Positions 35,205 through 44,219 are shown, counted from the first letter of the stretch. The stretch: 64,000 nt of DNA from Devosia rhodophyticola (GCF_028816475.1 NZ_CP118247.1:2968001-3032000); one strand, 5' to 3'. The notes: generated from the letters alone by a model not told the origin. A program made the numbers and translations.

Positions 35205-35687
35205 TCAGGGCGTCACAACCAACTGCGGCACGGAAATTATCGTGACGCCCGTTGGATCGGTGATGGTTAGATTGATGGCTGAGCCCGTGTTGTCGAATAC
35301 TACGGTTGTATCGCCAAAAGTAACGGTGCCATGGTTCTGGGGATTGGTGCCGAAGATGGCATCTGTAACCTGGCTGGCGAGCGCAGATAGCAAGCGCCCC
35401 TGCAACTGAGATACAAAAAGCGATGCGCCGCTATTGCTGGAACTGCTGCCGCTGCCACTTGTGCCGCTGCCACCCGTTGAGGTGACGGGGGCATCTGAGG
35501 CGGTGGCGGTCTTTTGCGCGCCAGCGATGCTCAGTAGATGCGACGAATTTCCGGGATTGCCGCCAAAAGTTGGATTGATGGGCGTATAGACCAGATCTGC
35601 AGCCATCGCCGTGCTGCAACTAATCGCTGCGACACTTACCATAGCCAACAGGCCACGCGTCAAGAAACGGTACAAATTCGCCCCCAC
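35205..35687 (-). CDS. csgF: Curli assembly factor CsgF
   Basis: A ~160-residue exported protein. After a signal peptide ending STAMAA, the mature part starts ADLVYTPINPTFGGNPGNSSHLL, the CsgF N-terminal signature that enters the CsgG pore. A low-complexity Ser/Gly stretch follows. It couples secretion to nucleation at the surface. The GTG start at 35687 is given; a TTG four codons later (35675) with GGGG just upstream is also possible. The stop lies 6-15 bp before csgG. Confidence 0.9.
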   Translation of the reverse strand: MGANLYRFLTRGLLAMVSVAAISCSTAMAADLVYTPINPTFGGNPGNSSHLLSIAGAQKTATASDAPVTSTGGSGTSGSGSSSSNSGASLFVSQLQGRLLSALASQVTDAIFGTNPQNHGTVTFGDTTVVFDNTGSAINLTITDPTGVTIISVPQLVVTP

Positions 35688-35917
35688 AATTGCTCTGCGG
35701 CGCGCCAGGCGCCAAAAGTATTCGCCGTTTTCTCCAAGATGGAGGGCGCAGGCATGCGCCGAATATCAATAGTAACTTTTTGAAGCCGGACCCTGAAAAA
35801 GTCGAGGCAAAACGTCAATGATACTTAACTAGCATCGAAAATATAAGGACCATCCTGACTCCTCCCGACCCACTTCCGCAAGCGTTTCGGGGCATATCAA
35901 CACTGTCGGCCTGCCAG

Positions 35918-36001
35918 TTTGCTTGTTTGTGAAGTAGGTGTGGCGACAATGTCACAGGATATCCGGCAGCTCTTCTGCAGATGAATTTTGCTTGTTTGTG
36001 A
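35918..36001. repeat. Perfect 15-bp direct repeat downstream of a curlin gene
   Basis: TTTGCTTGTTTGTGA occurs at 35918-35932 and 35987-36001, 69 bp apart, in the 330-bp gap between csgF and the large curlin. No gene is seen in this gap. It could carry the csgFG promoter. Confidence 0.6.
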
Positions 36002-36020
36002 TTTTGGAGACTGCCTTTTG

Positions 36021-37637
36021 CTACTGCCGGATAACCGCGATGTTGCCGCTGCCAAACTGGTTGATCGCGGCCATGTTGTCGTCGCCGATCTGGCTGACAA
36101 TGAACTGATTGTTGCTGCCGTTGATGCTGGCAGTGATCAGGTTGCCATTGCCCTTTTGTTCAGCGGCGAACAGGTTATTGTCTGAACTCATCGCTGCGCC
36201 GACATCTATGTCCATTGTGTTGTTGTCGCCCAATTGAACTAGAAGGCCAGGCACGAGATTGATGGTGCCCCGAAGGGAACTCACCAGCAACGTGGCGTCG
36301 GGGGCGATGAGCACGGAGCGTTCGATGGACGGCGCCAAATTGGCTGCTGCCAGCGCGATGCCAGAAAATGACGCGGCGGCAAGTCCATTGAGGCCATTAT
36401 TGCCATCGCCGTTGATGTTGACGGTCATCGAATTGCCGACGCTATTGGTAAAACCCGGATTATCCTGAATGGCCAGAACGACGTTGCTGTCGCCGACCGT
36501 GGTGATGTGGGCGTAATGGCCATTGCCATTCTGGCTGACGCCGACAAGCCCATGATCGCCTTTTAGCGATACGTCCGCCGTGTTGGCGTCTCCATTCTGG
36601 CCGATGCCGACACCGTTGTCGCTGCTTGTCCAGTTAAGAACTGCCGAGGCGCTGTTTGAATAACCGACCTGACGAATACCCAAGTCGTTGCTGTCACCAG
36701 CCACGCCGCCGGAGACAATCTGGTTGTGCTGGCCGAGTTGATAGACGGCGAAGGAATTGTCACTGCCGGTAATCTGTTCGGCGACGCTATTGTCGGTGCC
36801 GAGCTGGGTCAGACCAAACTGATTGTAGTCGCCGGTAATGGTGAGATCGATGATGTTGGCGGCGCCGCCGCTGCCGTCGCCGTCCTGAATGATCTGGCTG
36901 GAATGCGCACCGACACTGTTGGCAAGTGTGGCCAGCGGGCCAACACCGGTTTGGTTCCCCGGATCTATGCCGTTATAATTGCCAGTAACCGTCAATGTTA
37001 CCTGGTTGTCGTCACCGCCCGAGGTGGTTTTCTGGGTCAGATTTGCCAGCCAGTTGCCAACCCCGTTCTGGAAAAAGCTGGCGCTATTGGCGGCGTCGCC
37101 GATGCCTTGCAGCTGCTCGATGGAGCCAATTGTATTGCTGCCACCGGTCAACTGCTTGACGGCAAGAATGTTGCCCGTTCTGGTGTGTGTGCCAAGCGTC
37201 GTTTGCACCAGTTCGCCGATGACGTTGCCGTTCGACTGTTGCAGGATCGTGGCACTATTGGCCGGGCTGCCGTCGACGGAGGCCGTGCCGTTCTGCACCA
37301 GCCCGCGGTTGGATCGTCCAATGTCGTTATTGTCACCGGATTGGGTCAGGGTGAGATCGTCATAAAATCCTTCCTGATGCACCGGCAGAACGTCGGTGCC
37401 TGCCCGGTTGCCTAAGCCGGTCTGGATGACCTGTCCACTATGGGTATTTCCGTCCTGGACAATGTTGAGGAAGTTGTCGTCGGCATACGCAAGGGTCGAG
37501 GGGAGAATAGGGAGCGCCGTAGCAGCGAGGCAAAAGGCGCGGAAGTACCTCGACAATATGGTTGTTCCCTTCAGCAAGTGAAAATGGCGACTCACCGAAG
37601 TAAAGCCGTCGTGCTCATTCTTTCCAGGGTCAGCCAT
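36021..37637 (-). CDS. Large curlin-repeat protein
   Basis: A long exported protein (about 510-540 residues) almost entirely made of curlin-type units: NIVQDGNTHSGQVIQTGLGNRAG, FGLTQLGTDNSVAEQITGSDNSFAVYQLGQHNQIV, GVSQNGNGHYAHITTVGDSN and QFIVSQIGDDNMAAINQFGSGNIAVIRQ at the end. A hydrophobic segment (AFCLAATALPILPSTLAYA) is the likely signal. The start is uncertain: ATG at 37637 leaves a 40-residue leader, TTG at 37556 leaves a short standard one. Many more repeats than E. coli CsgA. Confidence 0.82.
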   Translation of the reverse strand: MADPGKNEHDGFTSVSRHFHLLKGTTILSRYFRAFCLAATALPILPSTLAYADDNFLNIVQDGNTHSGQVIQTGLGNRAGTDVLPVHQEGFYDDLTLTQSGDNNDIGRSNRGLVQNGTASVDGSPANSATILQQSNGNVIGELVQTTLGTHTRTGNILAVKQLTGGSNTIGSIEQLQGIGDAANSASFFQNGVGNWLANLTQKTTSGGDDNQVTLTVTGNYNGIDPGNQTGVGPLATLANSVGAHSSQIIQDGDGSGGAANIIDLTITGDYNQFGLTQLGTDNSVAEQITGSDNSFAVYQLGQHNQIVSGGVAGDSNDLGIRQVGYSNSASAVLNWTSSDNGVGIGQNGDANTADVSLKGDHGLVGVSQNGNGHYAHITTVGDSNVVLAIQDNPGFTNSVGNSMTVNINGDGNNGLNGLAAASFSGIALAAANLAPSIERSVLIAPDATLLVSSLRGTINLVPGLLVQLGDNNTMDIDVGAAMSSDNNLFAAEQKGNGNLITASINGSNNQFIVSQIGDDNMAAINQFGSGNIAVIRQ

Positions 37638-37932
37638 CGATTCAACGTTCGTCGATCTGGCGGCCTCCTGCGGAAGGACGGGGTGATCCGATGCCGCGAC
37701 CAGCAGCGTCATTTCCAATTCGGATACATGTCTAAGATGTGCGACCAAGATCTTGTCCAACCACTGTCTTTCTCGCGCCAACAATTCAGCGCGATAGATG
37801 GCAGTGATTCCCATGTTGAATATTGTCGGTTGCGGGCCGGGCCTTCCCAACTGGCGGCGACGTCGTCATTGCCCCAGTCACCCATCCTGCTTCTGGACAT
37901 GAAAAGGGCGCGCGGCGCGCGCCCCAAAGGTT

Positions 37933-39174
37933 CTATTGATTGACTATTGCGGAATTGCTGTTGCCATTCTGGACGACATTCGCGAGGCTGCCGCTGTTTT
38001 GTTGGCTAACCGTGGCAACATTTAGGCTTCCGGACTGTACGGAGTAGATGGTGTTGGAGTTGCCGATTTGGGCGGTGTAAAGGGCGTTCTGGCTGCCGCT
38101 CTGGCTGCTATTCAGGAAGTTGTTATCACCAAGTTGGCTTCCAAATGCCCATAGGTCCGAACCCGACTGGGTACTATAGTACTCATTGCCATTTCCGATC
38201 TGGGTAATGGGCTGAAAGTCACCATTGCTCGACACAAGAGGATTGGGACTAGTGTTCGGCCAACCAGCTTCGCCGCCGATGAAGTTCCAGCCAGCGTTGA
38301 CGCTGCTACTCGTCTGGGTCGAAACGAAAATGTTGTTGCTACCCACTTGGTTCACATCGGCGGCGTTAGCTGCCCCAGTCTGCGTGACAGTTATCGCGTC
38401 GTTGTTGCCGTGACCCTGGCCCAAGGCGGCATAGTTGACGCCACTCGGATTAGTGCCTCCCACTGTCTGGTGGACGGTAATTTGACTATTGGTCAGCGAC
38501 GACAATGAATACCCGGTATAGGCTGGGTCGAAGGGGTTGCCATGCGTCCAGCTCCACAAATCCGGTGCGGTTGTTCCTTGCCGGATCCACAGATCATTGT
38601 GGCCCGTTTGGGTAGCCGTTATCTCGTTGTTGTACCCACCCTGGCCGATGCTGAAGAGATTGCTCTTTGTGGCGTTTACGTTATTTGTCTGCGTTAAATT
38701 GATCTTGCTGTGGTCTGATGTCTTATCTTGAAGGATCAGATTGCCAAACGATGCATTAAACCAGCCGCTACCGTTCGGACCGTTGCCCTTGCCTGATTGT
38801 TTCAGGGTGACGCTACTGTTGCTGCCCCCTTGATCGATCTCGGCACTATTCCCGGTTCCGGACTGATAACCTGCGACCGAGTTGCCTGAGCCTGCTGCGA
38901 TGAAGGCACCGAGGTTCGAGAGCTCCGAGTTGGTCGCGGTGTTTTGGTTGATGACAAGTTCGTTGCCGCCGTGTCCTGCGCCGTTTTGCTGAATAAACGC
39001 CGTAACGGAATTGCCGACGGCGTTACCAGACCCGCCGGTCTGGTCAACATTTGCAGTCTGCGAGTTGCCGGTCTGGGTGAGATAGACTGACCCACCGCCG
39101 GCTGCCAGCACCACGCCCGTGCCTACCAGAAGGCTCAGGGCCGTAGCGGTTGCAAATACAAGTTTGAGTTTCAT
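37933..39174 (-). CDS. Large curlin-repeat protein, probable first gene of the curli unit
   Basis: About 413 residues. Signal peptide LVFATATALSLLVGTGVVLAAGG, then more than a dozen curlin-like units such as YLTQTGNSQTANVDQ, NEITATQTGHNDLWIRQ, AITVTQTGAANAADVNQVGSNN and IYSVQSGSLNVATVSQ, ending QNGNSNSAIVNQ. Spacer units without the Q/N motif break the array. It is the furthest upstream gene of the minus-strand curli cluster. GGAG lies 9 nt before the ATG. Confidence 0.85.
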   Translation of the reverse strand: MKLKLVFATATALSLLVGTGVVLAAGGGSVYLTQTGNSQTANVDQTGGSGNAVGNSVTAFIQQNGAGHGGNELVINQNTATNSELSNLGAFIAAGSGNSVAGYQSGTGNSAEIDQGGSNSSVTLKQSGKGNGPNGSGWFNASFGNLILQDKTSDHSKINLTQTNNVNATKSNLFSIGQGGYNNEITATQTGHNDLWIRQGTTAPDLWSWTHGNPFDPAYTGYSLSSLTNSQITVHQTVGGTNPSGVNYAALGQGHGNNDAITVTQTGAANAADVNQVGSNNIFVSTQTSSSVNAGWNFIGGEAGWPNTSPNPLVSSNGDFQPITQIGNGNEYYSTQSGSDLWAFGSQLGDNNFLNSSQSGSQNALYTAQIGNSNTIYSVQSGSLNVATVSQQNSGSLANVVQNGNSNSAIVNQ

Positions 39175-39868
39175 TTCCCTATTCTCCAAAATATGCGACA
39201 TCGCTGCCGCTTCAATAATATGTCGGCCCGGGGCCAGATTTGGCGTCGACGTTGTTCCCAACTAAGGCGCGTCGGCATCGAGCTTTTTCATGCTGGCCAA
39301 AACGGCCACTATTTGCCGAGTGAATAAAGAACACTCTGTCGTTCCTCCGACACAATTCGGAGCAGTAGGGCAGAGATTTACACTCCCTGCAGATCCCGAT
39401 TTCCCAGCCGACCGCCGCGTCCACAACAAGAGAGATTGGCCGCATAGGATAGCTCCGCCAACGAATATTGTGCGCGGGCCATGGCCAAGTCTGGCTGAGG
39501 TTTCGAGTTCTGCCTGCTGAAAAACATTATCAATAAGACCTTAAGTAAGGTAGCTAATAAATCATTAATAGTAAACGTTCGTCAAGGGCGGGCAAGTTGA
39601 ATCCTGCTGATTACAAGGAATTTGTTGAGGGTTTTCCGAACCGGGAAGTCGACGGGAATGCCCGGTATTGCATCAACGGTGGGCCATTGTGATGACACTG
39701 CGCCAGTGTGAGTTGTCGATGGTGTCGCGGTAGACCGCAAGAAATCCAGAATACTGGCGCCAGAGCGGCGTGACACAGCGGCACGCGCGGAAACCGAAAT
39801 CTCAAAAAGGCTCTGTTGCAGCAAAAACTCGTGCGAAGCTGACGCGAACTCGATCGGGGTTGTCTTGA
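39175..39868. other. Long non-coding region upstream of the curli cluster
   Basis: About 690 bp with no convincing gene on either strand. It probably holds the curli promoter and regulatory sites reading left, and the TA promoter reading right at its right end. I see no CsgD-type regulator or obvious operator. Confidence 0.5.
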
Positions 39869-39903
39869 CATTTGTCGTATAATTGCTATTTATATGACAA
39901 ATG
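39865..39903 (+). promoter_or_regulatory. Promoter and operator of the toxin-antitoxin pair
   Basis: TTGACA (39865-39870) is a consensus -35 box with a TTTATA-like -10 element 18 bp downstream. Overlapping it is an inverted repeat: CATTTGTCGTATAA (39869-39882) and TTATATGACAAATG (39890-39903), 14-bp arms with one mismatch and a 7-nt centre. The dyad covers the -10 element, as expected for autorepression by the antitoxin. Confidence 0.75.
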
Positions 39904-39918
39904 ACAGGAGCGATGAAC

Positions 39919-40332
39919 ATGGTTCACCTTCACATTCTTGACCTACCGCCACCCTCTGTGCAGCCGGATTTTTCGACTGAGGAAACCGCTGCCATGCAGC
40001 GCGCGGTTATCACGCTGTTTGATAAATGGGGGGTGACTGACACGGAGGCAGCAATTCTGTTGGGCGATATTTCCACGCGCACCTTTGCCCGCTGGAAAGA
40101 AGGGCAATATGGTCGGGTGGGACGCGATCTGGCGGCACGTCTGTCCAATCTCCTCGGTATTCACAAGGCGCTGCGACTATTGTTCAGCGATGCCAGCCGG
40201 GCTTATGCGTGGGTAAGAAAAGCCAATATCGATTTTGCCGAACGAAGTGCGCTTGAGGTGATGCTGAATGGCAATCTCACGGATTTGATGCGGGTGCGTC
40301 ATTATCTCGATGCGCAGCGGGCTGCATGGTAG
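39919..40332 (+). CDS. Antitoxin, Xre/MbcA/ParS toxin-binding domain protein
   Basis: A 137-residue antitoxin: an Xre-like helix-turn-helix (ITLFDKWGVTDTEAAILLGDISTRTFARWKEG) followed by the MbcA/ParS toxin-binding region (RVGRDLAARLSNLLGIHKALRLLFSDASRAYAWVRKANIDFAERSALEVML). It neutralises the RES toxin encoded by the next gene and binds DNA upstream. The start at 39919 is chosen because AGGAG (39906-39910) lies 8 nt upstream and the upstream ATG at 39901 would lie in the operator. The toxin start overlaps its stop. Confidence 0.88.
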   Translation: MVHLHILDLPPPSVQPDFSTEETAAMQRAVITLFDKWGVTDTEAAILLGDISTRTFARWKEGQYGRVGRDLAARLSNLLGIHKALRLLFSDASRAYAWVRKANIDFAERSALEVMLNGNLTDLMRVRHYLDAQRAAW

Positions 40333-41036
40333 CGCCGCCGCGCACACGGGTGCGCTGGCCGCAATATTTTCGGCTCATCAACTCGGCCTACCCGCCGATT
40401 GATCTTTTTGAAGACATTGCCGACCCGCGCGACTGGAATCTTCTGGCAAGCGCGGAGGCCAAAACCAACCCACGCATTGCCGAGAGTATCGGCAAACTGG
40501 ACCTTGTGCCGGTGGCGCGGCGCGCGGTCGGGGCAGGGGCATCTTACGTCATGGCCCCGTTCACCCATTGCAGCCCAGACAAGCCGGGGCGCTTCCATAC
40601 CGGCCATTTTGGCGCGTTTTACGGTGCGGACAGCTTTGAGACGGCGGTGGCGGAAACTGTATTCCATGCGGCAAAATTCTTTTTGGCCACACAGGAGGCG
40701 CCGGGCTGGCTGTCGCAAATGCGCGAACTGGTCGGTAAGCTCGACGCCGAACTTGTCGACATTTGTGGCGGTGGGTTTGACGCAGTTTTGGACGCTGATA
40801 GCTATGTCGCTTCACAAGCCTTTGCCAGGCAGGTGATTGCGGCGGGGGGGAATGGGATTTTATTTCCAAGTGTGCGCCAACCCGGCGCACTGTGTTTTGC
40901 CGGGTTTTATCCAGATGTGCAGGGAATTCCTGTTCAGGCGCGCCATTTTTCCTATCACTTCGACGGACACCGCGTCGATATGATCAAGGAACTAACGCAT
41001 GAGGGCGATGGTCCGATCTATCGGCTATCGGAATAG
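40326..41036 (+). CDS. RES family NAD(P)-degrading toxin
   Basis: A 236-residue RES-domain protein. The conserved Arg, Glu and Ser are visible as FHTGHFGAFYGADSFETAVAETVFH (Arg-like region and Glu) and GILFPSVRQPGALCFAGF (Ser in FPSVR). RES toxins hydrolyse NAD with phosphate or water and arrest growth. It overlaps the antitoxin by 7 bp, the usual arrangement. A close relative of the antitoxin/RES pair in mycobacteria is MbcTA. Confidence 0.9.
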   Translation: MVAPPRTRVRWPQYFRLINSAYPPIDLFEDIADPRDWNLLASAEAKTNPRIAESIGKLDLVPVARRAVGAGASYVMAPFTHCSPDKPGRFHTGHFGAFYGADSFETAVAETVFHAAKFFLATQEAPGWLSQMRELVGKLDAELVDICGGGFDAVLDADSYVASQAFARQVIAAGGNGILFPSVRQPGALCFAGFYPDVQGIPVQARHFSYHFDGHRVDMIKELTHEGDGPIYRLSE

Positions 41037-41131
41037 ATATTGTGACGCAACCGCAATACCAACTTAGAAAAAGACCTCACCACATGTTTGGCCGGGCTTG
41101 GAAGTGAACCACCAGTGGTGATTCCAAAAGA

Positions 41132-41160
41132 TGGCGAACCCGGCGGGATTCGAATCCGTC
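41132..41160 (-). other. Degenerate tRNA 3'-end-like sequence (possible attachment site remnant)
   Basis: On the minus strand the sequence reads as a tRNA 3' end: a T-loop TTCGAAT, then CCCGC CGGGTTC G CCA. The T-stem has mismatches at its first and last pairs, so it is decayed. About 40 bp to its right are two TTGCGCA repeats (41200-41206 and 41212-41218). It stands at the left edge of decayed DNA and could mark a former integration. Confidence 0.45.
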
Positions 41161-41388
41161 TCTAAACACCAGCAAATCCGGCATTTTCTGAAAAATAGGT
41201 TGCGCAGTTTGTTGCGCAAAATGGTGGGCGGGGCTACCAGCTCGAATGCGGCAAGTGCGGTTCGACGGAGCGCTTAAGGCGCGCCCCGGTGTCCTATTTG
41301 CTCCAAAGGCATTTACCCGTCCCGCCCATCATTCAAAGCCGCGCGCAAATCACCACCACACACAGCTCCAACACAGAAAGCACGTCCA

Positions 41389-41982
41389 ATGCCGCGCATT
41401 GATCTGGAAGTTCACGTCCTTAAACCTGGCACCGGCATAGAGCCACCGCGCCAGATGGTGCTTGAGGATCGTCGCCTGATCTTTGCCAAGCTCGAAGAAG
41501 TCTATGTCGATGAAAGGACCGGCTATTGCGCCGATTGGAACGACGCCCGCGTCGGCATTGACATGAACGTGCCGCGCAAGTGGTCGAGGAAATCCGCAAA
41601 ACCAACTTCGGGCCAGAACGCGTGGCCCATCCAAGGAGCTGCTGGAGCTGGGGTCGAACTCAACGAACCGTTGGTTGCCGCCAAGGCTCACCGCAACATG
41701 ATCATGAACATCGTGAACCAGCACCAAAGGGTGGCCAAGCAGATAGAGGACGCCCGCGTCCAACTCGACAAAACGCTAAGGGACCTTGGCACTTTGAGTG
41801 GAAACATCGGCACGTTGACCGGGAGGCAAGCTCATGAGCATTTCAGCCCCTGCATTGGCCATCCAATAGACCCCGCACACCCAGAGGCTATACCAGTCCG
41901 TCCCGTTTCTCGCTGGGGAGCCGCTATGCTGAGGCTATCGCTATCGAGAACAAGTTGGCGCGGCTTGGAGCTTCCAACGTGA
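41389..41982 (+). CDS. Hypothetical phage-like protein, possibly damaged
   Basis: The frame begins MPRIDLEVHVLKPGTG and contains QMVLEDRRLIFAKLEEVYVDERTGYCADWNDARVG, then a charged, coiled-coil-like stretch (NQHQRVAKQIEDARVQLDKTLRDLG). The middle part reads well in an adjacent frame (VVEEIRKTNFGPERVAHP), so a frameshift may be present. No family is recognised. It lies in decayed DNA. Confidence 0.35.
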   Translation: MPRIDLEVHVLKPGTGIEPPRQMVLEDRRLIFAKLEEVYVDERTGYCADWNDARVGIDMNVPRKWSRKSAKPTSGQNAWPIQGAAGAGVELNEPLVAAKAHRNMIMNIVNQHQRVAKQIEDARVQLDKTLRDLGTLSGNIGTLTGRQAHEHFSPCIGHPIDPAHPEAIPVRPVSRWGAAMLRLSLSRTSWRGLELPT

Positions 41983-42280
41983 TCATTTCGACAGATTTGC
42001 GCTTGCGCGGTGATGGCAGGCCATGTGCCCGCGCGGTGCTCCGGGATCGGCCACTGCTCACATTGGACGAGGCAACCTCGCATCTCGACAGTGAGCGCGA
42101 GGAAGGAATTTTGGATGCCATCGAAGCGATCGCGGCCAAGAAGGCGGTGCTCGTGGTGGCGCATCGCCCTCTGCCATTGAGCGTGCGGATCATATCGTCA
42201 TGATCGAAGGTGGCCGAGTTACAGAGCGCGGCACCTACGCCGAACTGATCGCGGCCGCAGGCGGCTTTGCCCATGCATAA
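41955..42280 (+). pseudogene. Fragment of an ABC transporter ATPase domain
   Basis: Residual nucleotide-binding domain: LLTLDEATSHLDSEREEGILDAIEAIAAKKAVLVVAHR (Walker B, D-loop and H-loop) and, in a shifted frame, ADHIVMIEGGRVTERGTYAELIAAAGGFA. There is no Walker A, and the signature motif is corrupted (GDGRPCARAVLR). It is a true remnant, probably from a larger exporter. Neighbouring DNA is also decayed. Confidence 0.8.
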
Positions 42281-42355
42281 CGCCAAATCGGGGCTCTAGG
42301 AGTTCGCCTAACTGCGTTTGCGTTGTTTGACCAATTGACTGTCTTGTTGGGCGTG

Positions 42356-43212
42356 CTACCGGCCGGCCAATTTTCTTCCAGTCGACTTCTCAATAGGAGT
42401 TGCAGTTTGTCGGAATTCTGTGGGACTTTTTGGGCCCAGGCCTTGAAGCGGAGTGAGAAATATAGGGGGTTTTCATAACCGACTGTTGCGGCGATGTGTT
42501 TGACACGGAAATTCGTCCGGCCAAGCATTTCGGCAGCGCGGCGCATCCGCAGAGATTCAAGATAATTTTGTGGTGTTCGACCGGATTCGGCCCGAAACAG
42601 GTGCGCAAGCCGCGATGTTGATAGGCCAACAGCAGCGGCAATATCATCAACGCCAATATTTTTCTGCAGATTCTGTTCCATGAAACCGATTGCGTTGCTG
42701 ACCCGATCGTCTCCGTGATCACGCACGGCCCCCGGATTGTGTTGGTCACACTGCAGGAGCACGTCTTCCAACGCATTGATGGCAATTGCTTCTCGGCGGT
42801 GCAACGTGCTGTTGTGCAACTGGTGAACCTGCATAAACCGGCTTGCGACACCTCGGCCCACCGATCCGCCAATATTGAGGTGCATCAGTCCGCCGTGCAC
42901 GACTGGCCAGTTTAAACAATTGAGCCACTGTGGATGAGGATCAAAATGCACCCACACCAGTTCCCAATGCGCCAATGACGATTCGACGCCGTAGTCGTGC
43001 CGGGCGCCCGGCGGTATCAACACCCAGTCGTCTTGCTGGACGATGATCTCTCCTCCCTCATGGCCAAAACGTCCCATGCCGCCGGCAGTGTAGACCATAA
43101 GCCAATCCGACGCGCCGATGTCCCGGAACGTGCTGTACCCGGATGTCTTATAGAAGTGCCCGGTCAATATCCGCGAATAGTCAGACACTCGGCCTTGTGT
43201 GCTTTTCACCAT
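42356..43212 (-). CDS. AraC family transcriptional regulator (frameshifted near its C-terminus)
   Basis: About 285 residues. N-terminal cupin-type sensor domain (GGEIIVQQDDWVLIPPGARHDYGVE, WVHFDPHPQWLNCLNWP) and a C-terminal AraC double HTH (NIGVDDIAAAVGLSTSRLAHLFRAESGRTPQNYLESLRMRRAAEML, VGYENPLYFSLRFKAWAQK). The frame then turns into nonsense, while the adjacent frame continues SPTEFRQTATPIE to a stop at 42356. The junction is a run of five T on the plus strand (42427-42431). Its position beside the sugar locus and its paralogy with the AraC gene at 60168 suggest a sugar activator of the AgpT type. Confidence 0.85.
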
Positions 43213-43297
43213 AGCAGATTATTATATTTATTCGACAGGATGTTCAATCGCCATTGCGGACCCGACCCGATAGTTTCGACATACTAGGAGGTTGCAT

Positions 43298-44143
43298 ATG
43301 CCACAAATGACTCTGTCCAGGGAACAACGCCAACTTTTTGATCAGAACGGTTTTCTGGCCGTTAGGGGGCTCTTTCGACCTGACGAGGTGATCATGATCC
43401 GTGAGACATTCATGGAGCAGGGCAAGCACGGCCCGGTTGCTGGGCTGTCGGACCTGCCAAAGATCGAGAATGCCGCTACCGCGGCGACCCCCAACCGCGA
43501 CGACCCGCTGTCCTTCTATCCACGAATGATGCACCCACACAAACACGCTGATAAGCTGGTTGGTTCGCTGACACTCAAATATATGCGGGACGTCAGGCTG
43601 AAACAGGTCCTCAGTGAACTTTTTGGTGAGACGCCCTATGCGTGCCAAAGCATGTTCTATTTCAAGCCACCGGGCGCGCGCGGGCAGGATCTTCACCAGG
43701 ACAATTTCTACCTTAGGGTAAAGCCGGGTACATGCATGGCGGCGTGGGTCGCGATAGATGATGTCGATGAGGCTAATGGCGGCATGATGTGTGTGCCTCA
43801 AACGGCTCAACTGGACATTGCCTGCCCCGACAAGGCCGATCCCGCGCTGTCATTCACCATTGATCGTGTGGAGCCGCCAGAGGGATTGGAGCCCGAATAT
43901 GTGCGTCTGAATGCGGGCGACGTATTGTTCTTTAACGGCAGCGTAATTCACGGCAGCACACCAAATATCAGCAAGGACCGGTTTCGCCGCTCGCTCATCT
44001 TTCACTACGTACCTGCCAGCACCAGGGAGATGAGTAAATATTATGATGCCTATAGCTTTGAAGGTGAGCGCCAGGACGTTGCGGTCAATGACGATGGTGG
44101 TCCCTGCGGCACGTTGCACGACATGCCGACAGCACCGCACTGA
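43298..44143 (+). CDS. Phytanoyl-CoA dioxygenase (PhyH) family protein
   Basis: A 281-residue Fe(II)/2-oxoglutarate-type oxygenase. The metal triad is seen as His and Asp in DLHQDNFYLRV and the distal His in NGSVIHGSTP; the 2-oxoglutarate arginine is in RRSLIFHYVP. The enzyme likely hydroxylates or oxidises an unknown substrate linked to sugar catabolism. The ATG at 43298 has AGGAGG 6 nt upstream. Divergent AraC gene to the left, alpha-galactosidase to the right. Confidence 0.85.
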   Translation: MPQMTLSREQRQLFDQNGFLAVRGLFRPDEVIMIRETFMEQGKHGPVAGLSDLPKIENAATAATPNRDDPLSFYPRMMHPHKHADKLVGSLTLKYMRDVRLKQVLSELFGETPYACQSMFYFKPPGARGQDLHQDNFYLRVKPGTCMAAWVAIDDVDEANGGMMCVPQTAQLDIACPDKADPALSFTIDRVEPPEGLEPEYVRLNAGDVLFFNGSVIHGSTPNISKDRFRRSLIFHYVPASTREMSKYYDAYSFEGERQDVAVNDDGGPCGTLHDMPTAPH

Positions 44144-44178
44144 GCCATGAGCAGGGCACGATGATCGCCAAAAGTAGA

Positions 44179-44219
44179 ATAATATATGATAAAATAAGCA
44201 GTTAATACGATAATATATG
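44179..44219. promoter_or_regulatory. Paired direct repeat upstream of the GH36/ABC operon
   Basis: ATAATATATG at 44179-44188 and again at 44210-44219, 31 bp apart (about three helical turns). The region is AT-rich and lies 33-73 bp upstream of the first alpha-galactosidase start. This matches the tandem half-sites used by AraC activators. Confidence 0.6.

Noticed and set aside
36021..39174. Regular short repeats suggesting a CRISPR array
   Set aside because: The periodicity is protein-level (curlin repeats) and the DNA units differ; there are no identical repeats with unique spacers and no cas genes.
39212..39445. 77-codon minus-strand frame with several cysteines
   Set aside because: The cysteines do not form a zinc-ribbon spacing and it lies in the probable curli promoter region.
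39582..39920. 112-codon minus-strand frame before the TA genes
   Set aside because: No ribosome-binding site or recognisable family; it overlaps the TA operator.
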